Below, piece by piece: positions 33,446 to 45,620 of a stretch of DNA of 64,000 bases; the stretch's first letter is position 1; each line of letters begins with the position of its first letter. The notes below the pieces were generated by a model, which made no database searches, had not been told where the DNA came from, and worked only from the letters and a program-made list of their open reading frames with translations. Position numbers and translations under genes: made by a program. This DNA comes from Lepturacanthus savala. Its lineage: Eukaryota; Chordata; Actinopteri; Scombriformes; Trichiuridae. Where the stretch lies: positions 18,466,392-18,530,391 of the forward strand of contig CM060481.1 in assembly GCA_030544235.1 (NCBI GenBank), written 5' to 3'.

Positions 33446-36400
33446 ATCCTCCACTGTACCCTGTGTGTTTTGGTATTCATACAGATGTTTGGATTTGAGT
33501 GGCAGTTTCTCCTGAGACTGCGCACAAGTGGCTGACTCGTCTCATCTGCATTTTGCATCCCAGGAAAAAAAAAAAAAAAAAAAGAAAAAGAACAGAAAGC
33601 AGCGGAAAGTATCAGCAGGCAGACTGTGTATGTGTGTGTGAAAGAGAGAGAGAGTGTGTGTGTGCGCGCCTGTTTGGCTCTGTTTTGGCAGCTTAACTGG
33701 CCCCGGCGCCGTCGCTGTGTGATGTTTAAAGGACGTTTCAAGGTCACGCTTTCGACAGGCCTCGCCGCCTCCGACATATTAAACATTTATACATCTCTGT
33801 AGCTGGATGAATTATAGATTGAACATGCAATTGAACATGCTACAAAATGGCACCATTGTGGTCTGTAATAGACACCTTACGGCCTACAAACGCAGCATTC
33901 CGCATGACATCCTTTTAACCCGCGTTATCTCATCATTAGCAACGTCGCCGCGGGGACAAAAAAAAAAAAAGGGTGCGATCGCTCCACAGCAGAAAACCCC
34001 CGGTCCGTATGCAAGTCGGTTTCGGTCGGTGACTTATGAAGATAGCGGGCGCCGCTCATGAAGATCATAAAGCTGACAGCTTCTCCTTTTGGTCAAAGTC
34101 TATCTCCTCATGAATTATGAGAGAGAGAGCGGGCTCGGAGGTAGATAACGCCCCACTACGTTCCCCCCGTCAGCTGCATTTAAGACGTACGCGAGACCAG
34201 AGATAGGCGAACCGGTCCTAAGACCCATCGGGAATTATCAGGCCGCGGTTTGAGATGGTAATTCTGACAATGGAGCCGTAAGTCCCAGCAGAAATATGGA
34301 TTCTCACAGTCAATGCATATTCTCTTTTCTTTTTTTTCCTCAATGGGCAAGAGACGCTGCCCCTTCTTGCTGTCGGAATATAAACAGGATGGAAATGGAG
34401 GGAAGGGAAATCAGATGCTTATGGAGACTGATAAACGTGAGCAAGCACCTGTCACTTTGATATTATGGGTGTGTGTATGTGGAGGGGGCAGAAAATGGGG
34501 GGAAAAAGTAGATGGATGTGCGCTATCTCATTGATGTGCGGCCCTCTTGCAGAATTTGTATGGCAATCAGCCACCAACTTCTATACGTTGCCTCCACGGC
34601 ACATGCCACAGTATATGAGCAGAGACAGTCTCCTGTGGGCATTTTCAATTACTCCGCACTGTATAGCGGCAGGGGAGATTAATCTGCTCGTTTGAATGCA
34701 CGCCACACTTAATGGTTTAGCTGGTGTGCCGCAGGCCTCGTCTGTTAGCCGTGCTCGTATACATTTTTTTTTTTTTTGCGTGCGCGCGTCTCGCACTCCT
34801 CTGTTCCCGTCGCAGTACAAGCAATTTGTGATTGCAGCACTCTCACATCAAGTTACACAGATTAGATTTTCACAGAAGAAGGGCTCACCATAAATTCTCT
34901 AGTCAAATTCTAAATTGATTGTGTAATGACTAGTACAAAGCAACGTTATTGCTTTTGGAAAGTGACTGCACTCTAAAAAAAAAGTTTTTTTAAAATGTAT
35001 CGCTTCAACAACAAAGATTCAAGCGTTTTATGATATGACAAGTTTAGAGTGAAATTATGTTCAGGCAATGGACTTTTAATTACCACTTGCTTAATAATTA
35101 ATAAATAAATACTAGTTTCTATGTTGATTACCCACAAAAAAGTTTTTGTTTTTTTTCTTTAAGGATTTTTAAGTGGTATATACTTAATTACTATAATTAT
35201 GGATACAAATTATTGAGTTTGCAACTGTTAAAATAATTAAGTTGCTCTAATTACATGTTTGTAATTTCTAATTAATACGTTACAATAGCTAAATATTTTA
35301 GTTTTAAATAAATGACTAAAAATGTTTACAACCTTAAAGGTTGATCTAAATCATAGTTAATTTTTTATCTTCCAACCATTCATTTCATTTGTTCATTATA
35401 TAAGGTCCACTGAACTAGAGTTTTGTAGCTTTAGGGTTGAAAACATCTTCAAAAAGGGAATATTTCCCATCTGGTTTACATGCTTATCATAATGGAGGTA
35501 TAAATACTGCCTCATGTTTCAAAACTCGAAATGCACACGGCTTCTGGGATGTCACAACTACACAGTCAATCCCCCCCTATTCACATCTGTCAAATCATCC
35601 AATCAGAAGGGAGACTCATTAATATTATAGGGACAGCCACAAATCGTTATTTCTAGAGCTCCAGAGAGAAGACATAAAACTCTAACGAGTCGATTTTTGC
35701 TTCTTAAGACCATAAATACATCTTGTTAGGGATTTCAAAACTTCAAACAAAACCAAGAAAAGTGTACAATACGGGACGGTTATCTGACAACTACACAAAG
35801 GTCAGAAAAACAAAAGTGACAGATACCTGTCGTTTGAAAATACAAATTAAATCCTTAATTCGTCGCGACATCCGGCACAGGAAGCTCGCCAAGAGGTTCG
35901 CCAGGGGACGGATCTAAAGTTTCAGCCCGTCTCTCAACAGTGATGCAGTAGCCTCCTCTATGTCTACATGTAGTTTCAAGTTATTCATCGCCTCCATCAA
36001 ACCCTTTGCTCATTAAGACAGATGACGGACGGCTGTCTTTTTCCCTCGCAGCTGTTTGATTATATGAGCTCCGGTTCAGAGCTGAATCAATAAACAGTTC
36101 AGCACACACGTACACACACACACACCACGCCTGTGTGTATGTGTGTGTACGTGTGTGCTGAACATGCGCACACACACATGCATTCAGACACACCCTCACA
36201 CAGTACAGCGGTCGATTGGTGTCTATGTGATTTAGCTCTATGGCTTTACTGTAAGGCAGACACATGCAAACACACACACACGCACACAGACACACACAGG
36301 CAGTGTCTGAGATGCAGCTGATGGGTGAAATGGTGATTAGATTAGGAAGAGCTCTCCCTCTGCTCAGCGGCCGGGGTTAGCGCTCTCCTCCCTCCCTTGT

Positions 36401-38608
36401 TCTCTGTGGAAGTGCTGCGCTGTAGGTTTTTGTTCCCATCGTATACCTTCAGGCTGTTTATAACTTTTTAAATACCTGTTCAACAAAGCCAATTTCACTA
36501 CTTGCAGCCTCTAACACCTACTGTGAATTATGCTGAAAACTGAGTTAAGTTTCTTATTCTGCTTTGCAAGGAACCGCATTTTGGGGAATGTTGCTATAGC
36601 TGGTTATCTGGTGTTTTCGAGATCTTTTCCCTGCACACGTGAAACGTATCCGTGCCTAGAGCAAGGCGGGAATCTAAAGTAGTTGCTTAGTTGTGATAAA
36701 ATGACCCTGCTGAATTGCATGTTTCTAACCTGATAAATGCAGGTGGGGCACAGTAACGGTGTGTAGTTAGATAGATCACTTGAATGCTTTTTTTTTTTTT
36801 TTTTGGCGCATTCTTTGCATATGTTTTAGTGTAGTTTGCTAAAAATAGGCATCCGCTCCTGCGAAACGACTCGGTTGCCTGCACAGGTGCACGGCCACGT
36901 TCGCCTGCCAGCTACTTGTGGAGGTGGTGTCCTCGCTCATGACACACGGTGCTGAGTCAGACGGATCAGCCTGCCTCGCTCTCCCCACTTCACCGGTTGT
37001 TCCCGCGTCCTCTGTCCTCTGTCCCAGCCCGGGCTAAAAGCAACTTCTGCTCAGTGCAGAAGTGAGCAATCACTGTGAGTAAAAGTAGCTGGATCAGACC
37101 TCGACGCAGTCACGGCAACGAGGTTTTCGTGTCGGATGAAAACGAAGACGGAGGGATAAAATCCTTAATGACGGGCGTGATACAGGCCTACTGTAGGCTC
37201 CAGAGCTGTTCTCTTTAACCCTGTCTCTTATTCTCAATCTGTCTTTTGTACTTAACGTCCACAGAAACATGGTTAATGCTCACTGAATAGGCCCTACATG
37301 TTAGATTAGCATCAGCGCCTCTAAAACCTTAAATACATTAATGACATTTAATTAAAGATGGAATCCCGTGTAGGGGATGAGACGATGATTCCGCCTCTTT
37401 AATCCACCGAAATGTCCTCCCGCTAAAGGCCTAAGACAGCGATCAGTCCCATCCGTCACACCCGGGGATTACAGCAGGACAGACAGCGGCGCTCGACAGA
37501 GACATCTTTGCCGATTTGACTGAGCCGGGGATGCCTAGGTCCCGGCTGCACACGCCAGAGCCGGAACAAAGGCTGGCACGCCGTCGACGAGGATTTGGTG
37601 TTGTTCAAGGGAAAGGCCGCTGTCGGTCGCAAGCTGAGGAGCGGATAAAGAAATAGGGGTCGGGGGCACCAGGCGAGGGACTGTTCTTGGCATGAGAAAC
37701 CAGGAGAGCTGTGATGAGGACCTAAGAGGCCGGGACGTCGGCCGCGGCTGAGGGACGAGGGACTTTGGGCTGACAAGGCCAGGCCTTTTAATTCCAAGGC
37801 CCAGTCCCCATGCCCTAGGCTTCAGCCAAATAGCGAGGCAGGTGTCCAGCTGATCTCACACCCCCACAAGGGAGGAAATGCAGAGCACCAGTCACCGGAG
37901 CTGCACAAATTGAAGTGTCATCTCCAGAGTCAAAATGCTCACCAATTTTCTGCATGCGTTGGTGCAGAGTTGGGATTCAGCCAGTGGACAAATGGCTCCA
38001 GTTCCGCCTACAGTTTGGCTGGTCTGTGTGTGTACTTTGTCTGTGTGTGTGTGTGTGTGAGAGAGACTGAGAACGTGACTATTTATGTATGGACTACCGT
38101 GGGTCGTCAGAGTCATTGTCTTTGATCTACTGAATTATCATTTTTTCTTATTATGAAAAATTATTATTTTGCCTACCATGCAACAAAAAGGCTACATGGT
38201 TTGATAAAAGCTTTGAGATCCAAAAAAAGAGTGAAGTAGATCTAAGAAATTAGAGTTACATCATTTTTAGGACACAAAATGTGGTGAAACCTTTGTTGTG
38301 CCAGAGACTTTAGACTTCAGAAACAAGATTTTTATTAATACAAATTTCAAAATAAGAATATTTGCGTATGGGGAGGGCGGGAGTCAAGACAAAGGTTAAA
38401 TGAAAAATTGCTTATATACACATCTTGTGCAGTCTGGAACATCTAATATTCCGAGTCACACCGAGAGAAAAGAGGTGGAGGAGGATAGAAGAAGAGAAGA
38501 ATCCATTTGGTAAAGTAGATGCAGATCGATGAGACTGGAGGCAGGCAGGCAGGCCAGAGTGCAACAGAGGAGGGGTGTGTGTGTGTGTGTGTGGTGCGCA
38601 TGTTGACG

Positions 38609-38611
<3 letters not shown>

Positions 38612-38641
<30 letters not shown>
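38612..38641. repeat. (GT)n microsatellite
   Basis: A perfect GT run lies close to another at 38575-38593. Confidence 0.95.
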
Positions 38642-38645
<4 letters not shown>

Positions 38646-40059
38646 TCGCGTGCGTGAGGTGTCCCAGATTACTTTCCCTGATTGATCCGGCCCAGCATCC
38701 GTCTGACCTGCAGGATATTTCAGAGCTCGTAAAGGTGCCGGTGGAGGTGGAGAGAGACGGCGAGGGGAGAGACAACCAGGAAGAAAGGGAGAGGAGCGAG
38801 AAAAATAAAAATCAATAGCACGGGGAGAGAGGGAGAGAGACAAAGAGAGCATTACGGGGAACTCGACTGGCCGAGAAGCCCAGATAGTAAAGTCGTATTA
38901 ATCTCTTTGTGTCTCAGTCAGTTTGATAGGAACTCCAATTCAGTTTCACTAACTTCCAACATAGTATCACGGGGGACTAGTAGAGAGAGAGAGAGAGAGA
39001 GTAGTATCAGGTGTAGCTGCTGCCTGGTCACAAAAAGGCTCCATATAACACGAGGTGTCACTTTTTATTTTTGCACATACGAGTCGCGCAGTATCTGCAT
39101 CTGAAAAAAAACCCACAAATGACCGTAGAATTAGCCGATGTTTCCTGCATTACATGTCATGCGCTTCTGTCATTTTTACAGCAGGAGGAGCAAAACCACA
39201 AACACCGATGGCGAGGCAAAGTCTAACAAGTCATATTGTTGCTTGCTGGCTCCCATTTTGTAGCTGCCAGGCAGCGTGTCTATCAGCGGAGAGATCCTGC
39301 AGCACACTGTCTACTGCGCTGTCTCTACAGCCTCCATCTATCCTGGCCAAGTGAGGGTAAATTGATTGTCTATGCTGTGTAAGGAGGAGGAGGAGGAGGG
39401 GAAGCTGCACCAGGCCGGCCATATGAAGTGGTGCCTTGTGGCGTGAAACGCAGCAGAGGAGCGACGAAGGTGAAAAAGGACAGAAAAGGCGAGGCAGAGA
39501 GCGATTGATCATCGAAATTTTAAAGCGGCAGCGTACGTCAGCTCGAGTCGTTGAGAGGGAGAGACTGTCGCAGTCTTCCTGCATAGTACGGGAGAAAGCG
39601 TTGTAAAATGGATTAATACCCAGTAAAAAACCCAGTAAAAAAAAAAAGAAAAAAAGAAAAATATGTTTGCGCCCGTGGTATCTGACTGTTAGAGGAAAAC
39701 AAATGTATATACTGTTCCTTTGCTGTAGGCGGATAAGGCTTGTTCCTATTTGACTGCAATACCCAGACACCACTGGCCGGGAGCCCAAGGAGACAGGAAG
39801 CACTTTTCTGGCATCAAATATTAATGGCGTTATAGAGTGTATTGATTATATAATAAGTTTTCCCAGCATCTGAGCACAGACTGAAATGTATTCCCTGAAT
39901 AATTGAAAATGTATCCATGAGCGGTTTTTCATCTCAATGGTTGGTGAATGTAATTGCATTGCGCCCTTATTCCGGCGTTATTCGAGATTTTATCAGAAGA
40001 TGCCCATGTGTGTTCATGTGATAAATGCAAGGACAGCAAGAATATGAAGAAAGATGAAA

Positions 40060-40061
<2 letters not shown>

Positions 40062-40104
<43 letters not shown>
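40062..40104. repeat. (GT)n microsatellite, ~43 bp
   Basis: This is one of the longest perfect GT runs in the window, in the elavl4 intron upstream of the common exon. Confidence 0.97.
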
Positions 40105-40105
<1 letters not shown>

Positions 40106-40919
40106 TATGCCCGAGACTATTTGTTTTACCGAATGGTTGAGCATCGAATATTGAACACCGAGTAGTGTTATTTTTTTTGAAGGGAAAAAACACAGAGACT
40201 CTAGCACACTTCTAAAGAATGCATATTCCTCTTTGACGACATTATGCTCCCTGGCACTGTACATTAGCTGTCGAAACGGACATCCATACACATCTGCTTG
40301 CTGCTTCCTACATTTTTATCACCACATTTGTACATGCTACGATAACACTGCACCGCCTTGCTTGCCGCGGCACACCATTCCCTTCCACACTGACCATAGT
40401 GTGTAAAAGTGCTTTGCAGGATGGGTGAAAAATGCTTTTGATGTTTTCACCTCTGCCTAACGTTTCCTTTTTTCAGGTCTAGCTTTTCGACTTTACATTC
40501 AGTAGATGGGACGAGTCATTTTAACACGCAGGTCACGTCGTAGGTAAAACTGTAAATTGTAAAAATGTATGACGTGGCTTAAAATTGTTACTAGTGTGGG
40601 GGCGTCTCAGCCCTGGGGTGCAGCCATCCCTGGCACTATCCACCATCAGGCTCAATACAAATATGCAGCTAACAGCTGTTTATATATGGTAGAATCTGAA
40701 ATTTAAACAAAAGCGCCTCACTAATTTGTGGAAAAAAGGGGTCTTTATATTTTACACAGTCATTTAGATCCATGTTTTATACCATAGTAATCCTTTGGTC
40801 TTCTCCGGACTAAGACAAAGGTGGCTCAGCTTGATATTTGTATATAATCATCTCAAAAAAAAAACATCTCAATATTCACCTTTTCCTGTCAGGAAGTAGA
40901 CACAATATTCTGTGTCCTC

Positions 40920-40941
40920 TTTTTTTTTTTTTTTTTTTTTT
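40920..40941 (+). repeat. T22 homopolymer
   Basis: Twenty-two consecutive T residues lie on the sense strand of the elavl4 intron, after TGTCCTC. Confidence 0.95.
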
Positions 40942-42035
40942 ACCCCGACCTCTTTGCCCCCGTGTATCTTCTTTTTCTCCTTCAAGCTGACAGTTCACTC
41001 TCATTTAGACCTCCATTATGCATTCTAGCCTAAGTTTACAAGACACATTGACAACAGAACATGTACAGCCCCCCCCCTCCCCTCCCCTCCCCCCCTCCAC
41101 CTCTGTCTCTCCCTTCCTTTGAAGTATTGGAAGTGTCTTCCCCATTACTCAGCCCTCGCCTTTTTCTTCCTCCTCCCAACTGATCCCTCGCTCCCTCTCC
41201 TCATCTCTCTGAAGGAGTAAATGAAGGCAGAGGTCATCCCTCCTCTCCCGCTAAATTGGCTGCTCGTAGCATCCGCGGATAGCTGGAGGCATTTAAGCCC
41301 CCTTCTCTGGAGAGCCGGCGAACAGACTTCCTTGCTCATTTGTAGCATTTCTGTCTCCTTCGACCACAGGCTTGTTTACCCACAGACAGCGAGAGGGAAA
41401 CCCTAAACTATGCCAAGGTCATAGCAGTCACCACACCACTGCCGGCTTCAACGCACACACACGCACGCAGATTGATTCTACTCAAAAGATTCAAACGGAC
41501 CGAAGCAAATCTCTACCTTCATGTCTATTCAAACCATTTCATCTTCAGCATGAAGTATTATTCTAACAACTTCAGTCATACCAACCAACAAAACATGAAA
41601 AAAACAAACTCCTGAGCCACCTGTCTTTGTTTTAGTGCGACTGGTGGAATGACCGCAAAGGTGTTACTGTATTTTTTTTTTTTTTTCCTAGTGAGCTGCC
41701 ATTTTTTTTTCCCAACCCCAACTCCCTACTCCCCACTCCCCAAATCCCACCACAACCCTAACCTTGCAAAGTGAGTATGTGATGTTGACGGTCGGCTATG
41801 CGTCCCTCCCTCCCTCCCTGTGCTCCGCTCTATAGGGGTCGACAGAGACACAGTGGCGTCAGGCAGAGCTCCCACAGCTCCAGGGCTGGGCAGAGAAGGG
41901 ATTGCTGACACAGCCAAAGATGGTAAGGAGACTGCTGCTGCCGCCAAATGGATGGCCCCAGCCATTTTACACATCCATGAAGTAATATGATCTGATATTG
42001 TACACTGTTTACACAAATGCACTCTGGTGGTGATG

Positions 42036-42062
42036 CTGCTGCTGCTGCTGCTGCTGCTGCTG
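42036..42062 (+). repeat. (CTG)9 trinucleotide repeat
   Basis: Nine perfect CTG units lie in the elavl4 intron, in the sense orientation, preceded by TGGTGGTGATG. Confidence 0.95.
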
Positions 42063-45000
42063 ACTGAGACAGTGGTAACTGGAGCAGAGATTGACAGAGG
42101 GGGCAACAGACGCAGAGCAGGAGGAGGAGCGGTGTTTTGCGAGGGGGCGGGGTGGTGGTGGTGGGGGGGGGGGGGTGACGATTTCATTGTGTATATTTAA
42201 GTGACGCCAATAAATGCTTATAAGAGTGCATGCCCCCGTACAGTTGTTTCCTGTAGTTTATATGTGGATGTTTCGGTATTTAAAAAAAAAAACAACATCA
42301 TCCGTTACAAATCAATTACGCTGTTTAGCATTCATTAATACACGCTACGCTGATCCTGTGGGCATTTCTAATAGACTTCTCCGTTCCTGTTGACATTCTG
42401 AGACATTGCTCGCTGCTGCTCAGCTTCTTAATTTGTTGTTCCGCTCTCTCCCTTACACGGAGCACTCCAGCACCTATCCAATCATGAACCCTAAAGTAAT
42501 AGACACCCGTTAATTCCACGTAACACCCTTTCATGCAACTTTAGCATCATATATTTCTAGGTGCACGCCGTCTATACGTTGAGGTTGAGAGGGAGAAAGA
42601 GAGAATCCGCGTCGTATCCAGTCAGCAGGCTACGCAATGAGTTCTGTCCACAGCACTAGGCTCCACAGTGGGAGAGCAGGGGCAGCCAGAGTGTTCACAA
42701 CCGACATGAAGTGGACTGCTGAGCAGCACAAATGCTGGTGGGCAGGGAAAAGGAGAGGAATATAATTGGCCACTGGGACTCGGCAGGTCCCTGTTAATTA
42801 GAGGCAACCATTTTGGTGTAAAAACTCCTCAGAAAACGTCCCATGGAGTTGAAAGTCTCTCTGACAGAATGGAGCACAGCGGGGAATGTAAACAGATTTA
42901 ATAAGGCCCTCTCCAATCAACACTGTTACGGCTAGCTACCATTCTCTCCTCTCACTCTCTCTCACTCTCTGCCTCCGTCTTTCTCAGTCTGTCTCCGTAT
43001 CTCTGTTGTGGTAGAGCGGCGAGTGAGGAGGGAAGGATACTGTCAAAAGAACAATTTGCATGCAGCTTTTAGACATCTCCCTGTCTGTTTGTTTTCTGCT
43101 GTGGGCTTGGGCCATTGTTTTGTCTGTACACGTGTGTGTGTGCACGTGCATACGTGTGTGTGTGTGCGTGCCTGCTCTTCCCCTCACTGCAGATGCCACG
43201 GTGTGAACGCGGGGAGCCGTGTGCATACATGCGTGCGTGCACGTCTGCGAAATGAAAGGATGGAAGCAGACGCAGCGCTGACATTTTGCTGTTGCTGATC
43301 CTTAACACTTAGATGGATGAAAAGAAGAATACAGAGATGATCTGAAATACACTTTACTTGCCTTGGTTTTAGTCTTCCTAAAACCAGGGACAAGATGGAT
43401 GCTTGAACTCGTGTAAACCCTAGTTTGGTATCATATGATATTGTTGGTAAGATTATTGAGAGGTACTAAAAAAAATTTACAAGCTTTTCCTCCTATTCTC
43501 ATTAAAAATAGTTGATTGTTTTGGTTTTGAGGAAATGTATTAATCATATACTTCTCATTGAGATTATGTAGATAGTAGTAGTAAACAGAAATGACTTACT
43601 ATTCTGGTAAACAAATCATTATATTAATATTATTGCTTATATGTTGGCAATGGTCTTTAAAGAGTTATTTGTTTGGCTGCTGTATTTTTTTGATTAAAGC
43701 CAAGTATACTCATCGTAAAGATCGAAACAGGTTTTGAAAACTATTCCTGGACAAAAAAAAAATTTTTTTTCCTGCTTTGAGCGGTATTATTAGAACACAG
43801 GTCCCGTCTTTTGATAATCCAGAAATAGAGCGAAATGCCGCTTCTCCTCAGTAAAGCCAGCTCCGCTTCCAAGAGCAGCCTCTCTGTGTACTTTAGAATA
43901 GTTAAAAATAGACCAAGAGCCGAATAGCGGAACAGGGGGAAAGGGAGAGCTCTGTGTGATGACTTTAAACATTCGATTGAATCAGATTGAAGATTCTTTG
44001 CAGCCTAATTTGGCTTTCAGCATGTTTGGTCATTACACGTCTTGCGCAGCAACGCCACGGGAACGGGACTTTATGCTCAAACGGCAATAGACTCGCCATA
44101 GTTTACTAAAGGCTCTCAGGCAGAATGAGATCGACTATTGGTACTAATAGTAATTTCACTCCACACTCACCCCCTCACACGCAGTCACACAAACAGGCGA
44201 CAAAACCATTCATTTGATCAAACAAAAGTTTTTCATGCAAATGTTCACATCGCTTTTGTTAGAAAATAATATTTGCTTGGAATAAGCGTTCGTATTAAAT
44301 ATGTATGTTTGCTCTGGCAAATAAAAAAAAAAAAAGCAAAGTATAACCTTCCTCCTCCTACGACTTTTGGCTCTCTCCCTCTCACCTTATTTTTTGGGGG
44401 GCTGTTTTTTTCACAGTTACACCGAGCTCACAGTTCCTCTTTGAACATTTCGATTCTGAGATGCTCTTTAAAACCAGATATGAATAAAAAAAACTTAAAC
44501 TTCTCTCTGTCACAGCAGCAGCACCAGCAGTGAAATGTTGTAGGCTGCCCCCTCACCCAATCTATTCACAGAGGCCTCTCAGTGTCTTCATAAATATTTA
44601 GCTGTGAATCCTTTCTGTGTCTTGTGATAGTTGTACTTGTTTGTTTAGAATGCAGTGTGTATAATGTGTTCAGCAACTTCAATGTTAATGGATGACCTTT
44701 GGCAGACATTGATGTGACATTGTGATGTGTGGCAATTTTTTATTTTTTGTCAATTGAACGTTGTTTGCAATTTCAACATGATGTATGAGCATTTTTGCTC
44801 TTTCTTAATTAAGGAAAATCACAAAATCATGAATTAGCTAAAAGAAAATGAGTAGTTTCTAAATCACTTCATTATCTCATACTATATAGTGTCATATTAT
44901 ACAGTCCTACAATAAGGAAGTGACTAATCCTGTTCAAAACAATGTGAAAGTTCAATGATCTGGATGGTAATAATATTTGATTCTATATCTTTACCAGTTC

Positions 45001-45373
45001 AGTCCTGTCAGCCAGAAATATATTAAGTAATTGCAGTTTCAACACAATGGAATGCTGCAAGTACAAAGCTAGTTGAAAACCTTTCAAATGTGTTTTTTTT
45101 TTTGTGCAGGATCCAGAAACGGGCTGTTAAAAGTCACCCCCCTTAAACTGTTAATCTGACTTAATGCAACAAAAGTCATGCTTCTTAGGAAATTAATTTT
45201 GAAAATAACCACCCTGTCACAGTTTTGTATGCCTTGCAGGATATTTGGTGCTTCAAATTACTTAAATATTGTACAAGCCCCTGCTAATTAATACTATCTC
45301 CCTCCCTCTCTCTTTCCTCTCCCCCCCCCCCACCACCTCCCTCTTTTCTCTCCTCGTCTTTGCCACGCTCCAG

Positions 45374-45620
45374 ATCATCAGTAACATGGAGGCTCCAGTG
45401 ACAAACGGCCCCAGCGGAGGCAGCACTACGGCCAACGGGCCCACCACCAACAGCCGTGGCTGCCCCTCGCCCATGCAGACCGGCCCGTCGAACGACGACA
45501 GCAAGACCAACCTCATCGTCAATTACCTGCCCCAGAACATGACCCAGGAGGAGTTCCGCAGCCTGTTCGGTAGCATCGGGGAGATCGAGTCCTGCAAACT
45601 GGTCCGCGACAAGATCACAG
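45374..45620 (+). CDS. elavl4: elavl4 common coding exon: N-terminus and first half of RRM1
   Basis: ELAVL4/HuD is a neuronal RNA-binding protein acting on AU/U-rich elements in the nucleus and cytoplasm. This 247-nt exon has a strong CT-rich tract and CTCCAG acceptor, and a GTACGG donor. It starts in phase 0 with IISNMEAPVTNGP and runs through a variable Gly/Thr/Asn/Ser linker to CPSPMQTG and DDSKTNLIVNYLPQNMTQEE. It ends one base into the Gly codon of KLVRDKITG. RRM1 begins at KTNLIVNYL with RNP2 (LIVNYL). The internal ATG at 45386 could start translation from untranslated leaders. The RRM part is essentially invariant among vertebrate HuD proteins; the linker (APVTNGPSGGSTTANGP) differs from the mammalian one, as expected. 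EEFRSLFGSIGEIESC favours ELAVL4 or ELAVL2 over ELAVL3. Confidence 0.97.

Larger units (their letters stand above)
27555..45373 (+). other. elavl4: elavl4 intron between proximal leader and common exon
   Basis: This 17.8-kb intron contains no supported coding exon. It holds a LINE/SINE-type 3' tail (29989-30063), a fish interspersed-repeat fragment (32071-32240), and many simple repeats. The latter include (GT)n at about 28345-28382, (GAT)n 31942-31981, (TC)n 33404-33438, (GT)n 38612-38641 and 40062-40104, T22 at 40920-40941, and (CTG)9 at 42036-42062. The longest reading frame (190 codons, minus strand, 39231-39803) is low-complexity and has no family features. Confidence 0.65.

Noticed and set aside
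37456..37797. 113-codon minus-strand frame
   Set aside because: It is Pro/Ser/Arg-rich with no recognised motif, and no flanking exons in phase.
39231..39803. 190-codon minus-strand frame, the longest in the window
   Set aside because: It translates to low-complexity Phe/Leu/Ser-rich sequence through poly-T and GGAGGA repeats, with no recognisable domain or splice context.
41840..41921. Possible additional elavl4 leader ending AAAGATG|GTAAGG
   Set aside because: The junction resembles that of the MEWNGFKM exon, but there is no matching peptide, no clear promoter and no acceptor; likely coincidence in CTG-rich sequence.
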